Shown piece by piece: positions 53,426 to 60,387 of a DNA stretch of 64,000 nt. A program made the translations under genes and the position numbers. Below the pieces are notes generated by a model. That model did not search any database. It was given only the letters and a program-made list of their open reading frames with translations, and was not told the origin of the DNA. Each line of letters begins with the position of its first letter. Position 1 is the first letter of the stretch. This stretch comes from Hymenobacter sp. GOD-10R (GTDB lineage: Bacteria > Bacteroidota > Bacteroidia > Cytophagales > Hymenobacteraceae), in assembly GCF_035609205.1 (NCBI RefSeq), contig NZ_CP141184.1, positions 4,657,001 to 4,721,000 of the forward strand, written 5' to 3'.

Positions 53426-53770
53426 ATGGACAATAAGCAAGTGCGGAAGCGTCAGAGGAAAGTCAAGCACGGTGAATCGTACGCGCATACAGAAACCAAG
53501 GAATACCGCGCTTGGCGGCACATGCTGGGCCGGTGCCGTAATCCCAACCACCGGGACTATGCCCGCTATGGTGGCCGCGGTATCGTTGTGTGCGCGCGCT
53601 GGGTTACTTCCTACCAGAACTTTCTTGCCGACGTCGGCCGGGCACCTTCCGTAGAGCACATCTTCGCCCGGCGCAGCGAAGACGGCAACTTCGAGCCCGC
53701 CAATTGCGGTTGGGGCATCCTGACCCTAGTGCCCACCGTCGCCTTCCATTCTGACCCTGCCAACGCGTGA
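53426..53770 (+). CDS. Phage HNH/AP2-like DNA-associated protein
   Basis: 114 residues. TKEYRAWRHMLGRCRNPNHR, YGGRGIVVCARWVTSYQNFL and NFEPANCGW are typical of small phage proteins related to HNH homing endonucleases or AP2 DNA-binding proteins. The canonical SLDRIDNDGNYEP stretch is changed to HIFARRSEDGNFEP, so catalysis may be lost. Followed at once by the degenerate repeat tract. Confidence 0.75.
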   Translation: MDNKQVRKRQRKVKHGESYAHTETKEYRAWRHMLGRCRNPNHRDYARYGGRGIVVCARWVTSYQNFLADVGRAPSVEHIFARRSEDGNFEPANCGWGILTLVPTVAFHSDPANA

Positions 53771-53809
53771 GCAGGGGCTCACAAGTACACGCTTTGGCAC
53801 CTAGGCCAC

Positions 53810-53946
53810 GAGTTTCGACACCAATACGCGTACGCGCGCGAGGCAATGCATCCAAGCCGTGGAGAGTTTCCGGACCAATACGCGCGCGCGAGGGAATGAG
53901 CGCAGATCACCCGGACTTTCGCGACCAGTACGCGCGCGCGCACGAG
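53810..53946. repeat. Three degenerate tandem repeats encoding xEFxxQYARAR
   Basis: Three units begin at about 53810, 53864 and 53913 (spacing 54 and 49 bp). Each is GAGTTTC-like, then CCAATACGCGCGCGCG-like; the CG alternation is long. Translated, each gives the EFRDQYARAR-type end of a small-terminase HTH domain, and the same sequence occurs at 48962 before the terminase remnant. They look like repeated remnants of one gene end. Confidence 0.6.
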
Positions 53947-54378
53947 GACCGAACCCGATAAAACCCGATGATTTTACCGATACTCCCCCCCAAAACCCCC
54001 CATTGATGGCATGCTTTACCATAGTAGTGGCCTAGCTACAGAACCCAACAAAACCCAACACTCACTCCCCTTTCCCTAGCACCATACCTAGGCAGTAGCG
54101 TACGGTGACGCTGCGATCTGGCAGCTCACTTTTGCGCCGAGACCCTTCTTTGCTTGGCACAGTAAGCTCCCTACTAATTAGGGAGCTTGCCCACGCTCGC
54201 ATGCAGCCTAAGGAAAGCAGCGCCGCTTTCTGCAAACTGTGTAGCGCAGAGCGGTTAACAGCAGGAACTTCCCAAACTTTTCGACCCTATCGGGGTAGAA
54301 TATTAGCTACATCTTGCTAAATTGCTATAGAAATAACATGATCCTATTTATCACTTCTTTACGCCTCTGACGCACCTT
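53947..54378. other. Intergenic region with hairpin, no gene seen
   Basis: About 430 bp. It contains AACCCGATAAAACCCGATG and AACCCAACAAAACCCAACAC direct repeats and a perfect hairpin at 54164-54188 (AAGCTCCCTA with a 5-nt loop and TAGGGAGCTT), without a T run. No credible ORF. Confidence 0.5.
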
Positions 54379-54591
54379 ATGGCCCATAAGACGAAGACGA
54401 ACAAGGACGGCGCACACGAACAGTATATCAAAATCGGTATTCCGCAGGCTGTATTCGATTTATTGCACGAACGGCGCGAAGACGAGGGCAACACCACCAT
54501 GCAGGAGTTCTTGGCGCCCGTATTGAAGGCTGTAGCCAAGGGCGAAATCAGCCGGCCCTATACGTGGCAGTTAAAGCAATCGGCTACCTAA
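54379..54591 (+). CDS. Small ribbon-helix-helix-like protein 1
   Basis: 70 residues. EQYIKIGIPQAVFDLLHERR then EFLAPVLKAVAKGEISRPYT fits a strand-helix-helix DNA-binding type with a conserved C-terminal part. Homologous by motif to the next two small proteins. Possibly a copy-number or transcription regulator of the element. Assignment by pattern only. Confidence 0.6.
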   Translation: MAHKTKTNKDGAHEQYIKIGIPQAVFDLLHERREDEGNTTMQEFLAPVLKAVAKGEISRPYTWQLKQSAT

Positions 54592-54606
54592 CTTATTGAT
54601 CCGAAT

Positions 54607-54828
54607 ATGACGAGCAAAAAACGTCGCCCGGGCCTGCTAGAGCGGGGCATGAAAGAGATCAAGCTTATCTTGCCCGAGCAGGTTGTGGATGACTTGGACG
54701 AACTCATCAGGCAAAGCGAGGGCGTGAACCGCCAGGCCTACCTAGCACCCATCATTCGGGCTGTGAGTAAGGGCGAGCTGGAGCACCGTTATACCTGGAA
54801 ATCACCCGTGACAGGCAAGGTGTATTAG
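54607..54828 (+). CDS. Small ribbon-helix-helix-like protein 2
   Basis: 73 residues. MKEIKLILPEQVVDDLDELI and then AYLAPIIRAVSKGELEHRYT aligns with the previous protein (LAPVLKAVAKGE), so a tandem duplicate. It starts 15 bp after the previous stop, so the two probably share a transcript. Confidence 0.65.
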   Translation: MTSKKRRPGLLERGMKEIKLILPEQVVDDLDELIRQSEGVNRQAYLAPIIRAVSKGELEHRYTWKSPVTGKVY

Positions 54829-54930
54829 TACCTTATCCCCTTCCTAGGCGACATCGCTGAAGATCGGTTTATGCGCGTGCCGCATTAACTGGGTACACTG
54901 CAGAAGTAACGCCCAGAGGCACGGCGCACC

Positions 54931-55065
54931 ATGGTCAAGATCGTTTTGTATTCGACGAAAGACACCGACGAAGCTATCCGCTGGCAAGCTGCCAAGAAAG
55001 GTATCTCCGTGAATGCCTATTTGCTGTTCTTCGTCAACGCCATAGCAGACGGACGTTGCGTATAG
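54931..55065 (+). CDS. Small ribbon-helix-helix-like protein 3
   Basis: 44 residues (MVKIVLYSTKDTDEAIRWQA then GISVNAYLLFFVNAIADGRC). The VNAYLLFFVNAIADG stretch corresponds to QAYLAPIIRAVSKG of the previous protein. Short but in register with the other two, and on the same strand; about 100 bp after the previous gene. Real coding is plausible, not certain. Confidence 0.5.
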   Translation: MVKIVLYSTKDTDEAIRWQAAKKGISVNAYLLFFVNAIADGRCV

Positions 55066-55197
55066 AACCCAACTATCCAAGCCCAAAGCAGAAATAACGC
55101 CTACATGCAGAGTTGATTCGGCAGCTTAGCAGCTGGTAACTAGGCGTGTTTATCTGACTACCCGCCCTAGGTGTTGACGAAGTAGTAGCCCCCTTAA

Positions 55198-55419
55198 TTA
55201 CTCAGCGGCAATATAGCCCACGTGTTCGCCTTCCCGGGTGTAGACGAGAAGCACAGAATCGAGGTCCTCAAACCAGAGTTGCTGTTGGCTGAGCTGGCGC
55301 AGGTCTGCGACGAGACTGGAGACCTGCTGTACGAAGGGATTGCCGGCGAGAAAACGCCGCAGTTTCTGTTCTAATGAGGGCGCAAGCGGTTGCGATAACC
55401 GCAAGGTAGGCGTTGGCAT
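55198..55419 (-). CDS. Hypothetical protein
   Basis: 73 residues on the minus strand. Helical N-terminus (SLEQKLRRFLAGNPFVQQVS) and a strand-rich end (FEDLDSVLLVYTREGEHVGY). No family recognised. It lies just outside the element's small-protein cluster and may be a host gene. Confidence 0.45.
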   Translation of the reverse strand: MPTPTLRLSQPLAPSLEQKLRRFLAGNPFVQQVSSLVADLRQLSQQQLWFEDLDSVLLVYTREGEHVGYIAAE

Positions 55420-55540
55420 AAGTATATGATGGCAGATAGCACCGTAACTCCCTGAGGCATTAGCTTATCTTCACTCCTACTCAGAGTAAGCATAAAATCA
55501 AGCGCAGCAGTTGCTGATGCCAAGCGTCGAAGAATAGCGC

Positions 55541-56458
55541 TTACGCGGTCAGGGTCCGTTCAGCTCCTTTCCCCGCCAAAAAGGCTTCTACTACCGCCAG
55601 GGTTTCCAGCGGGGCGCTCAGGTGCGGGCAGTGACCGGTGGCGGCCAGGGTGACGAGTTGCGCGTGCGGCAAATGCGCGAGCAGGTAAGCCCCCACCTCG
55701 GCCGGCGCAACGGCATCTTGCTGACACTGCACCAGCAAGACCGGCACCGACACCTGGCTCAACGCCGCCCGGCTATCGGCGAGCAGCGTTACCCGGGCAA
55801 ATTCCTGCGCTAAGGCGGCATTCATCTGGCAAAAGTACTGGGCGAGTTCCTCACCCAGCGCCGCGGGGTTCGCCGGCCCCATGAGTAGCCCGGCGAACAT
55901 CGACGCCCAGCCGTGGTAGTCGGTGCGCATCAGCTCGAGCAGCTGCTGCACATCCTCGCGCTCGAAGCCGCCGTAATAATCTGGCTCGTTCAGGTAGCAA
56001 GGCGAAGGCGCCAGCATGATCAGCTTGGCAAAGTAGGCGGGGGCCTGCACCGCGGCCAGCATGGTGATCATGGCGCCCACCGAGTGGCCCATGCCGATTA
56101 CTTGACGCAGTTCCAAGGCTTGGCAGATCTCGACGACATCGCGGGCGTAGCCGTCCAGGGTGGCATACTTCTGCGGGTCGTAGGCCTGTGCGTCCGATTC
56201 GCCCGCGCCAACGTGATCAAACAAGACCAGTTGGTAGCGCGTCACCAGCGCCGGAACCAAATAGCCCCAAATATGCTGATTGCAACCGAAGCCATGGCAC
56301 AAGAGCAGCGTGGGTTTGCCAGCGCCCGCCCCAAGCACCTGCACATGATTGCGGCGCAGAACGTGGTGCCGCTCGGTCAGGGACCCGCGCACAGCCACAG
56401 GGGCCGGCGGGGTGGGGCGGGTGGAATAGACGAACGGCAAGGGAGCAGAGGGCAACAT
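55541..56458 (-). CDS. RsbQ-like alpha/beta hydrolase
   Basis: 305 residues from the ATG at 56458; the ORF is open to 56530. RsbQ pattern: LLLCHGFGCNQHIWGYLVPA, LFDHVGAGESD, the nucleophile elbow GMGHSVGAM, MLAPSPCYLNEPDYYGGFER and the catalytic His in ATGHCPHLSAPLET. In Bacillus RsbQ acts with the PAS phosphatase RsbP in stress signalling; here the neighbour is a PAS histidine kinase in the divergent direction, so a small ligand made or destroyed by the hydrolase could be the PAS signal (inference). Confidence 0.87.
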   Translation of the reverse strand: MLPSAPLPFVYSTRPTPPAPVAVRGSLTERHHVLRRNHVQVLGAGAGKPTLLLCHGFGCNQHIWGYLVPALVTRYQLVLFDHVGAGESDAQAYDPQKYATLDGYARDVVEICQALELRQVIGMGHSVGAMITMLAAVQAPAYFAKLIMLAPSPCYLNEPDYYGGFEREDVQQLLELMRTDYHGWASMFAGLLMGPANPAALGEELAQYFCQMNAALAQEFARVTLLADSRAALSQVSVPVLLVQCQQDAVAPAEVGAYLLAHLPHAQLVTLAATGHCPHLSAPLETLAVVEAFLAGKGAERTLTA

Positions 56459-56733
56459 GGGGCAAGCCAAAAGGAGCGGTAGGCAGTAGAAGGGGAACGT
56501 TGCGAAAGTTAATAAATATTGATAATTCAATATTTATACTACTCGTGTTTTTTTCTAATTTCTCTCCGGGGCGTTTGCTTACCAGGCAGCCGTCTTGCCT
56601 ATCGGCTCACTAGCCCGTGACTATTGTGCAGCAGGCTCAGATCACTGAGTATATCTTCATCTATGCTGAAAATGCTGCTGGCGAATGCAATACTATTGAG
56701 GTACAACACCAGCCTCGGCTATCGGTATATCAA

Positions 56734-56779
56734 CAACGTCTTTATAAAACCCGAAATTGCGGGATTTATAAAGACGTTG
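56734..56779. repeat. Perfect 15-bp inverted repeat with inner stem
   Basis: CAACGTCTTTATAAA (56734-56748) and TTTATAAAGACGTTG (56765-56779) pair exactly, and an inner CCCG/CGGG stem continues after one mismatch. The structure lies in the gap between the divergent hydrolase and PAS kinase. It may be an operator or a terminator-like element. Confidence 0.75.
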
Positions 56780-56836
56780 CTAACCTACGTCTAGCAAGAA
56801 GCAATGGGTAGGATTCACAGAATCAGCATAAAAGAC

Positions 56837-56868
56837 TTGCTCTTACGTCTAGCGAAGCATTTATTTTG
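56837..56868 (+). promoter_or_regulatory. Candidate promoter of the PAS kinase gene
   Basis: TTG at 56837 and TTATTTTG at 56861-56868 are spaced like the Bacteroidota -33 TTG and -7 TAnnTTTG elements, 20 bp before the ATG at 56889. Two partial copies of ACGTCTAGC occur in the same region (about 56786 and 56845). Confidence 0.45.
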
Positions 56869-56888
56869 CAGGTCGTTTTCTACCTACT

Positions 56889-59405
56889 ATGTCTGCTCTT
56901 GCCTCTGAACGGTCGGTCGCGCTACTTGATACGCTGCTGGACATCTCGCTCACGGCCGTGGCACTGCTGCGGCCGCTCTACGCGGACGACAACCGCTTGA
57001 CCGACTTTGCCTGGGTGTACCTGAACCCCGCCGGCCAGCAGATGCTGCGGCAGCCCGAAGTGCCCGCCGCGTCTCTGCTCACGCTGTTTCCCACCGCCGT
57101 AGAAGATGGCGTATTTGCCAAATGCCACCAGGCATTCCTCACCGGCGAGGCCCAGCGCAACGAGACGCTCTACCAAGCCGATGGCCCGGACGGATACTTC
57201 CTGCTGACAACTCAGCGGAGCGGGGACCTGCTGGTGGTCAACTTCACCCACACCAACTACCATCTGCGCACGCCCGTCGAGCAGGCGTTGCGCGCGAGTC
57301 AGGCGCGGGAGCGGGCCGCCCGGGCCGAAGCCGAGCGCCTGAACCAGGAACTGACGGTTGCCGTGCAAGTCGCTGAGCGGGCCCGGGCCGAAGCCGAGCG
57401 CCAGCGCGGCGAGTTGGAGCGCGTCTTTGAGCAGGCGCCGATCGCAATTGCCGTGTACCGCGGCCCTAGCTACACCATTGAACTCGCCAATCCCACGGTG
57501 GCTCGCCTTTGGGGTCGCACCCGCGAGCAGCTGCTGGGCAAGGGCCTATTCGAGGCGCTGCCCGAGGTAGCGGGCATGGGCTACGAGGAGCTACTCGACG
57601 GCGTCATGGCGACGGGCGAGCCCCACGTGGCCCACGCCATGGAGGCCCACCATGACCGCAACGGGCAGCGCGAAACCGTCTATTGGGACTTTGTGTACGT
57701 GCCCATGTACGCCGCTGACGGGCGTATTAACGGGGCGATGGTGGTGGCCACGGAGGTTACGGCGCAAGTGCAGGCCCGCCGTCAGGTGGAACACCTCAAC
57801 CAGGCGTTGGAGGCGCGCGTGCAGGCCCGTACCCGCGAGCTAGCCGAGCAGCAACAGCTGCTGAGCCAGATTCTAGGACATGTTCCAGCTGCCATTGCCA
57901 CGTTGCGCGGGCCGGAGCACCGCTTTTCATTCTTCAACGAGCACCATCAGCGGCTGAATGGCCACCGGGCGGTGCTGGGCGCGACCGTGCGGGAGGTAGC
58001 ACCGGAAGCGGTGGAACAAGGCTTTCTGGCCCTCCTCGACCACGTGTATCAAACCGGGCAGCCACACGTGGGCAGCGAGGTGCCGGTTTGGGTGACGTTG
58101 CCGCCAATAGCTGACCCCTACTACGCGGACTTCCGCTACCAACCCTTGCACGACGAGCGTGGCCAAGTGCAAGGAATTTTAGTTTTCGCCGTGGACGTCA
58201 CCGAGCGCGTGCGGGCCCGCCAGGAGCACGAGGCGCAGCAGCGGCTGGTCGAAACCGTTTTTCAGCAGGCGCCGGCCGGCATCTGGGTGGCGCAGGGACC
58301 AGCGCATGTGTTTGAACTCATCAACCCGCAAATGGAGCGGCTGCTCGGCCGCTCCCGGGAGCAGGTGCTAGGTCGCCCCTACTTCGAGGTGCTTCCGGAG
58401 CTCGTCGGCCAAGGGGTGCCTGCCTTGCTGCGGCAGGTATGGGAGAGTGGCCAGTCCATTATGGTGGAAGAGTTTGCCGTGCAACTGGCGTACCATGCGC
58501 CAAACGAGCCCGGCTACTTCACCTTTGTCTTTGAGCCCTTGCGCAACGAGCAGGGACAGGTGGTCCGCATTGCCTGCGTGGCGCTGGAGGTGAGCCCGCA
58601 AGTGCTCGCGCGGCGGCAGGTACAGGCGTTGAATGAGGAGTTGGCGACGCTCAACCAAGACCTCATTGCCAGCAATGAGCGCTTACGCAACAGCAACGCG
58701 CAACTCACGCGTAGCAATGCCGATCTGGATAGCTTCGTGTATTCGGCTTCGCACGATCTGAAAGCGCCTATTGCCAATGTGGAAGGCTTGTTACACGCGT
58801 TGCACCAGGAACTACCGCCGGCGCTGCTAATGACGCCAACGATTGCCCGGGTCCTGCACCTGATGGCCGACGCCGTCGCGCGCTTTCAGCAAACCTTACT
58901 GCACTTGACGCACATTGTGCAGCTAGAACGGACAGATGTGGAGGAAGCGCAAGAGGTTGCGCTCGAGCAACTGATCAACGACGTTTGTTTGGACCTAGCG
59001 CCAGCGATCGACGCTGCCCAGGCGCAAGTGCTCGTTGACACGCAGCAGTGTGCATGGGTGCGGGTTGCCCCCAAGAGCTTACGCAGCATTGTTTTTAATC
59101 TCGTAAGCAACGCCTTGAAGTACCGGGTGCCGGAGCGGACGCCTACCGTGCACGTACGGGTTGCCTGTCAGGATCAGCAGATCCACTTGAGCGTGCAGGA
59201 CAATGGCTTGGGGTTGACCCCCGCGCAGCAGGGGCATCTGTTCAAGCTCTTTCGCCGCTTGCACCCAGGCGTTGAGGGTTCCGGCGTAGGACTGTATACG
59301 GTCAAAAAGATCGTGGACAATGCGGGCGGCACCATCACGGTGCACAGTGAAGTAGGCGTGGGTACCACCTTTAGCATTTTGCTACCGGGTGCGAACCGTA
59401 AATAA
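56889..59405 (+). CDS. Multi-PAS sensor histidine kinase
   Basis: 838 residues, no membrane segment. An N-terminal PAS-like domain (ALLRPLYADDNRLTDFAWVY), a coiled coil (about 140-175), three further PAS domains (about 175-300, 320-440, 450-570), a second coiled coil, HisKA with YSASHDLKAPIANVEGLLHA (H622) and HATPase_c (LVSNALKYRVPERTPTVHVR, GSGVGLYTVKKIVDNAGGTI). Probably phosphorylates the small response regulator encoded 27 bp downstream. Paralogous to the kinase at 60388. Confidence 0.92.
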   Translation: MSALASERSVALLDTLLDISLTAVALLRPLYADDNRLTDFAWVYLNPAGQQMLRQPEVPAASLLTLFPTAVEDGVFAKCHQAFLTGEAQRNETLYQADGPDGYFLLTTQRSGDLLVVNFTHTNYHLRTPVEQALRASQARERAARAEAERLNQELTVAVQVAERARAEAERQRGELERVFEQAPIAIAVYRGPSYTIELANPTVARLWGRTREQLLGKGLFEALPEVAGMGYEELLDGVMATGEPHVAHAMEAHHDRNGQRETVYWDFVYVPMYAADGRINGAMVVATEVTAQVQARRQVEHLNQALEARVQARTRELAEQQQLLSQILGHVPAAIATLRGPEHRFSFFNEHHQRLNGHRAVLGATVREVAPEAVEQGFLALLDHVYQTGQPHVGSEVPVWVTLPPIADPYYADFRYQPLHDERGQVQGILVFAVDVTERVRARQEHEAQQRLVETVFQQAPAGIWVAQGPAHVFELINPQMERLLGRSREQVLGRPYFEVLPELVGQGVPALLRQVWESGQSIMVEEFAVQLAYHAPNEPGYFTFVFEPLRNEQGQVVRIACVALEVSPQVLARRQVQALNEELATLNQDLIASNERLRNSNAQLTRSNADLDSFVYSASHDLKAPIANVEGLLHALHQELPPALLMTPTIARVLHLMADAVARFQQTLLHLTHIVQLERTDVEEAQEVALEQLINDVCLDLAPAIDAAQAQVLVDTQQCAWVRVAPKSLRSIVFNLVSNALKYRVPERTPTVHVRVACQDQQIHLSVQDNGLGLTPAQQGHLFKLFRRLHPGVEGSGVGLYTVKKIVDNAGGTITVHSEVGVGTTFSILLPGANRK

Positions 59406-59432
59406 GAGAAATAAAATGACATTCTTTGCCAC

Positions 59433-59837
59433 GTGAAAAAACTTGCCAGCATACTCCTGGTGGATGATGACCCGACCAACAACTTTCTCAACGAGCGACT
59501 GTTCCAACGCTTGCACGTGGCCGAACAGGTGCATATTACCGAGTCAGGCGACGAAGCCCTAACCTGGCTCCAGCAGGAAAACATGCCGCCCACGCTTCTA
59601 CTGCTGGACGTGAGTATGCCTGGCATGAGTGGCCTGGAATTTCTGGAGGCCTACCAGCCCTTGCGACAAGTTCAGGCGCAGCCGACAGTCGTGGTGATGC
59701 TCACCACGACGATGGACAGTCGGGATCTACTGCGCTTGGATGAGCTTCAGATTGATGGTTTGGTGAGTAAGCCCCTGACGGAGGAGAAGATCAACTATTT
59801 ACTTCAACTGCACTTCCAGCGTCACCTCCCCGCCTAA
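59433..59837 (+). CDS. Single-domain response regulator (CheY/Rcp1-like)
   Basis: 134 residues with a GTG start 27 bp after the kinase stop. Acidic triad DDD (11-13), phosphoacceptor D59 (TLLLLDVSMPGMSG), Thr (VVMLTTTMDS) and Lys (LVSKPLTEEK). No output domain, so it acts by protein interaction or as a phosphorelay intermediate. Close relative of the regulator at 59933. Confidence 0.92.
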   Translation: MKKLASILLVDDDPTNNFLNERLFQRLHVAEQVHITESGDEALTWLQQENMPPTLLLLDVSMPGMSGLEFLEAYQPLRQVQAQPTVVVMLTTTMDSRDLLRLDELQIDGLVSKPLTEEKINYLLQLHFQRHLPA

Positions 59838-59932
59838 CGCGCCCTTTATTAATCAGTGAAGGCCATGCCAGCATGCTATATCACTGCTTAGCTCGATGCA
59901 ATTAGGTATAGGGAGCTCACTGCTTAGCGCCT

Positions 59933-60349
59933 TTATGCACTAGGCTGTTCGGCGAAGTGCTGCCGCAAGATGGCCTGTACCTTCGTTTGGGTGAGGGGTT
60001 TGTCTAAGTAGTCGGTAATAGGTAAATTCTGCACTCGCTGCTGGTCCTGCGGACTCACTGAAGTCGTAAGCATCACTACTACGGCCCGCTGTTCGGCGGC
60101 TGGCAACTGCTGGTAGGCCTGCAGAAACTGAATGCCGTCCATTACGGGCATATTGATATCCAAAAACACCAGCACTGGCTCGTCGGCTGATCGTTCCTGG
60201 CAGTGTAGCCCTAACTCGTGCAGGGCTTCTTGTCCGTTCAGGGCCACACGAATAGGCCCTGTTACCTCCAGGCGTAGCAGGAGTTTTTTGTTGAGAAAGT
60301 TGGTGGTGGGATCATCATCGACCAACAGCACGCAGGGAATTGTAGCCAT
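59933..60349 (-). CDS. Single-domain response regulator (CheY/Rcp1-like)
   Basis: 138 residues. DDD at 11-13, phosphoacceptor D64 (LVFLDINMPVMDG), Thr (VVMLTTSVSP), Lys (YLDKPLTQTK). It follows the kinase at 60388 by 38 bp on the minus strand and is convergent with the paralogue at 59433. No output domain. Confidence 0.92.
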   Translation of the reverse strand: MATIPCVLLVDDDPTTNFLNKKLLLRLEVTGPIRVALNGQEALHELGLHCQERSADEPVLVFLDINMPVMDGIQFLQAYQQLPAAEQRAVVVMLTTSVSPQDQQRVQNLPITDYLDKPLTQTKVQAILRQHFAEQPSA

Positions 60350-60387
60350 TTGCTCTGCTATACGATCAGCAGCGTGAATGGACCGGG

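Larger units (their letters stand above)
38651..55065. mobile_element. Integrated phage-like element (decayed prophage or satellite)
   Basis: A tyrosine integrase at the left end, an excisionase-like HTH protein, a KilA-N protein, a replication initiator with built-in iterons, DnaB, terminase small remnants, a tape-measure protein and a phage HNH-like protein lie in one run, nearly all on the plus strand. Most genes lack non-phage homologues I can recognise. No terminase large subunit, portal, capsid or lysis gene is present, so it is incomplete. The right boundary is not fixed by a visible repeat; 55065 is the end of the last gene of element type. Confidence 0.75.

Noticed and set aside
53810..53946. 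Tandem QYARAR units read as a CRISPR array
   Set aside because: Only three imperfect units without true spacers, and they encode a known domain end.
54844..55086. An 80-codon minus-strand frame at the element's right end
   Set aside because: It is the antisense of the small plus-strand RHH-like gene at 54931, which aligns with its two neighbours.
56617..56811. A 64-codon open frame before the PAS kinase
   Set aside because: Its second half is made of the inverted repeat at 56734-56779, and nothing in it resembles a protein family.
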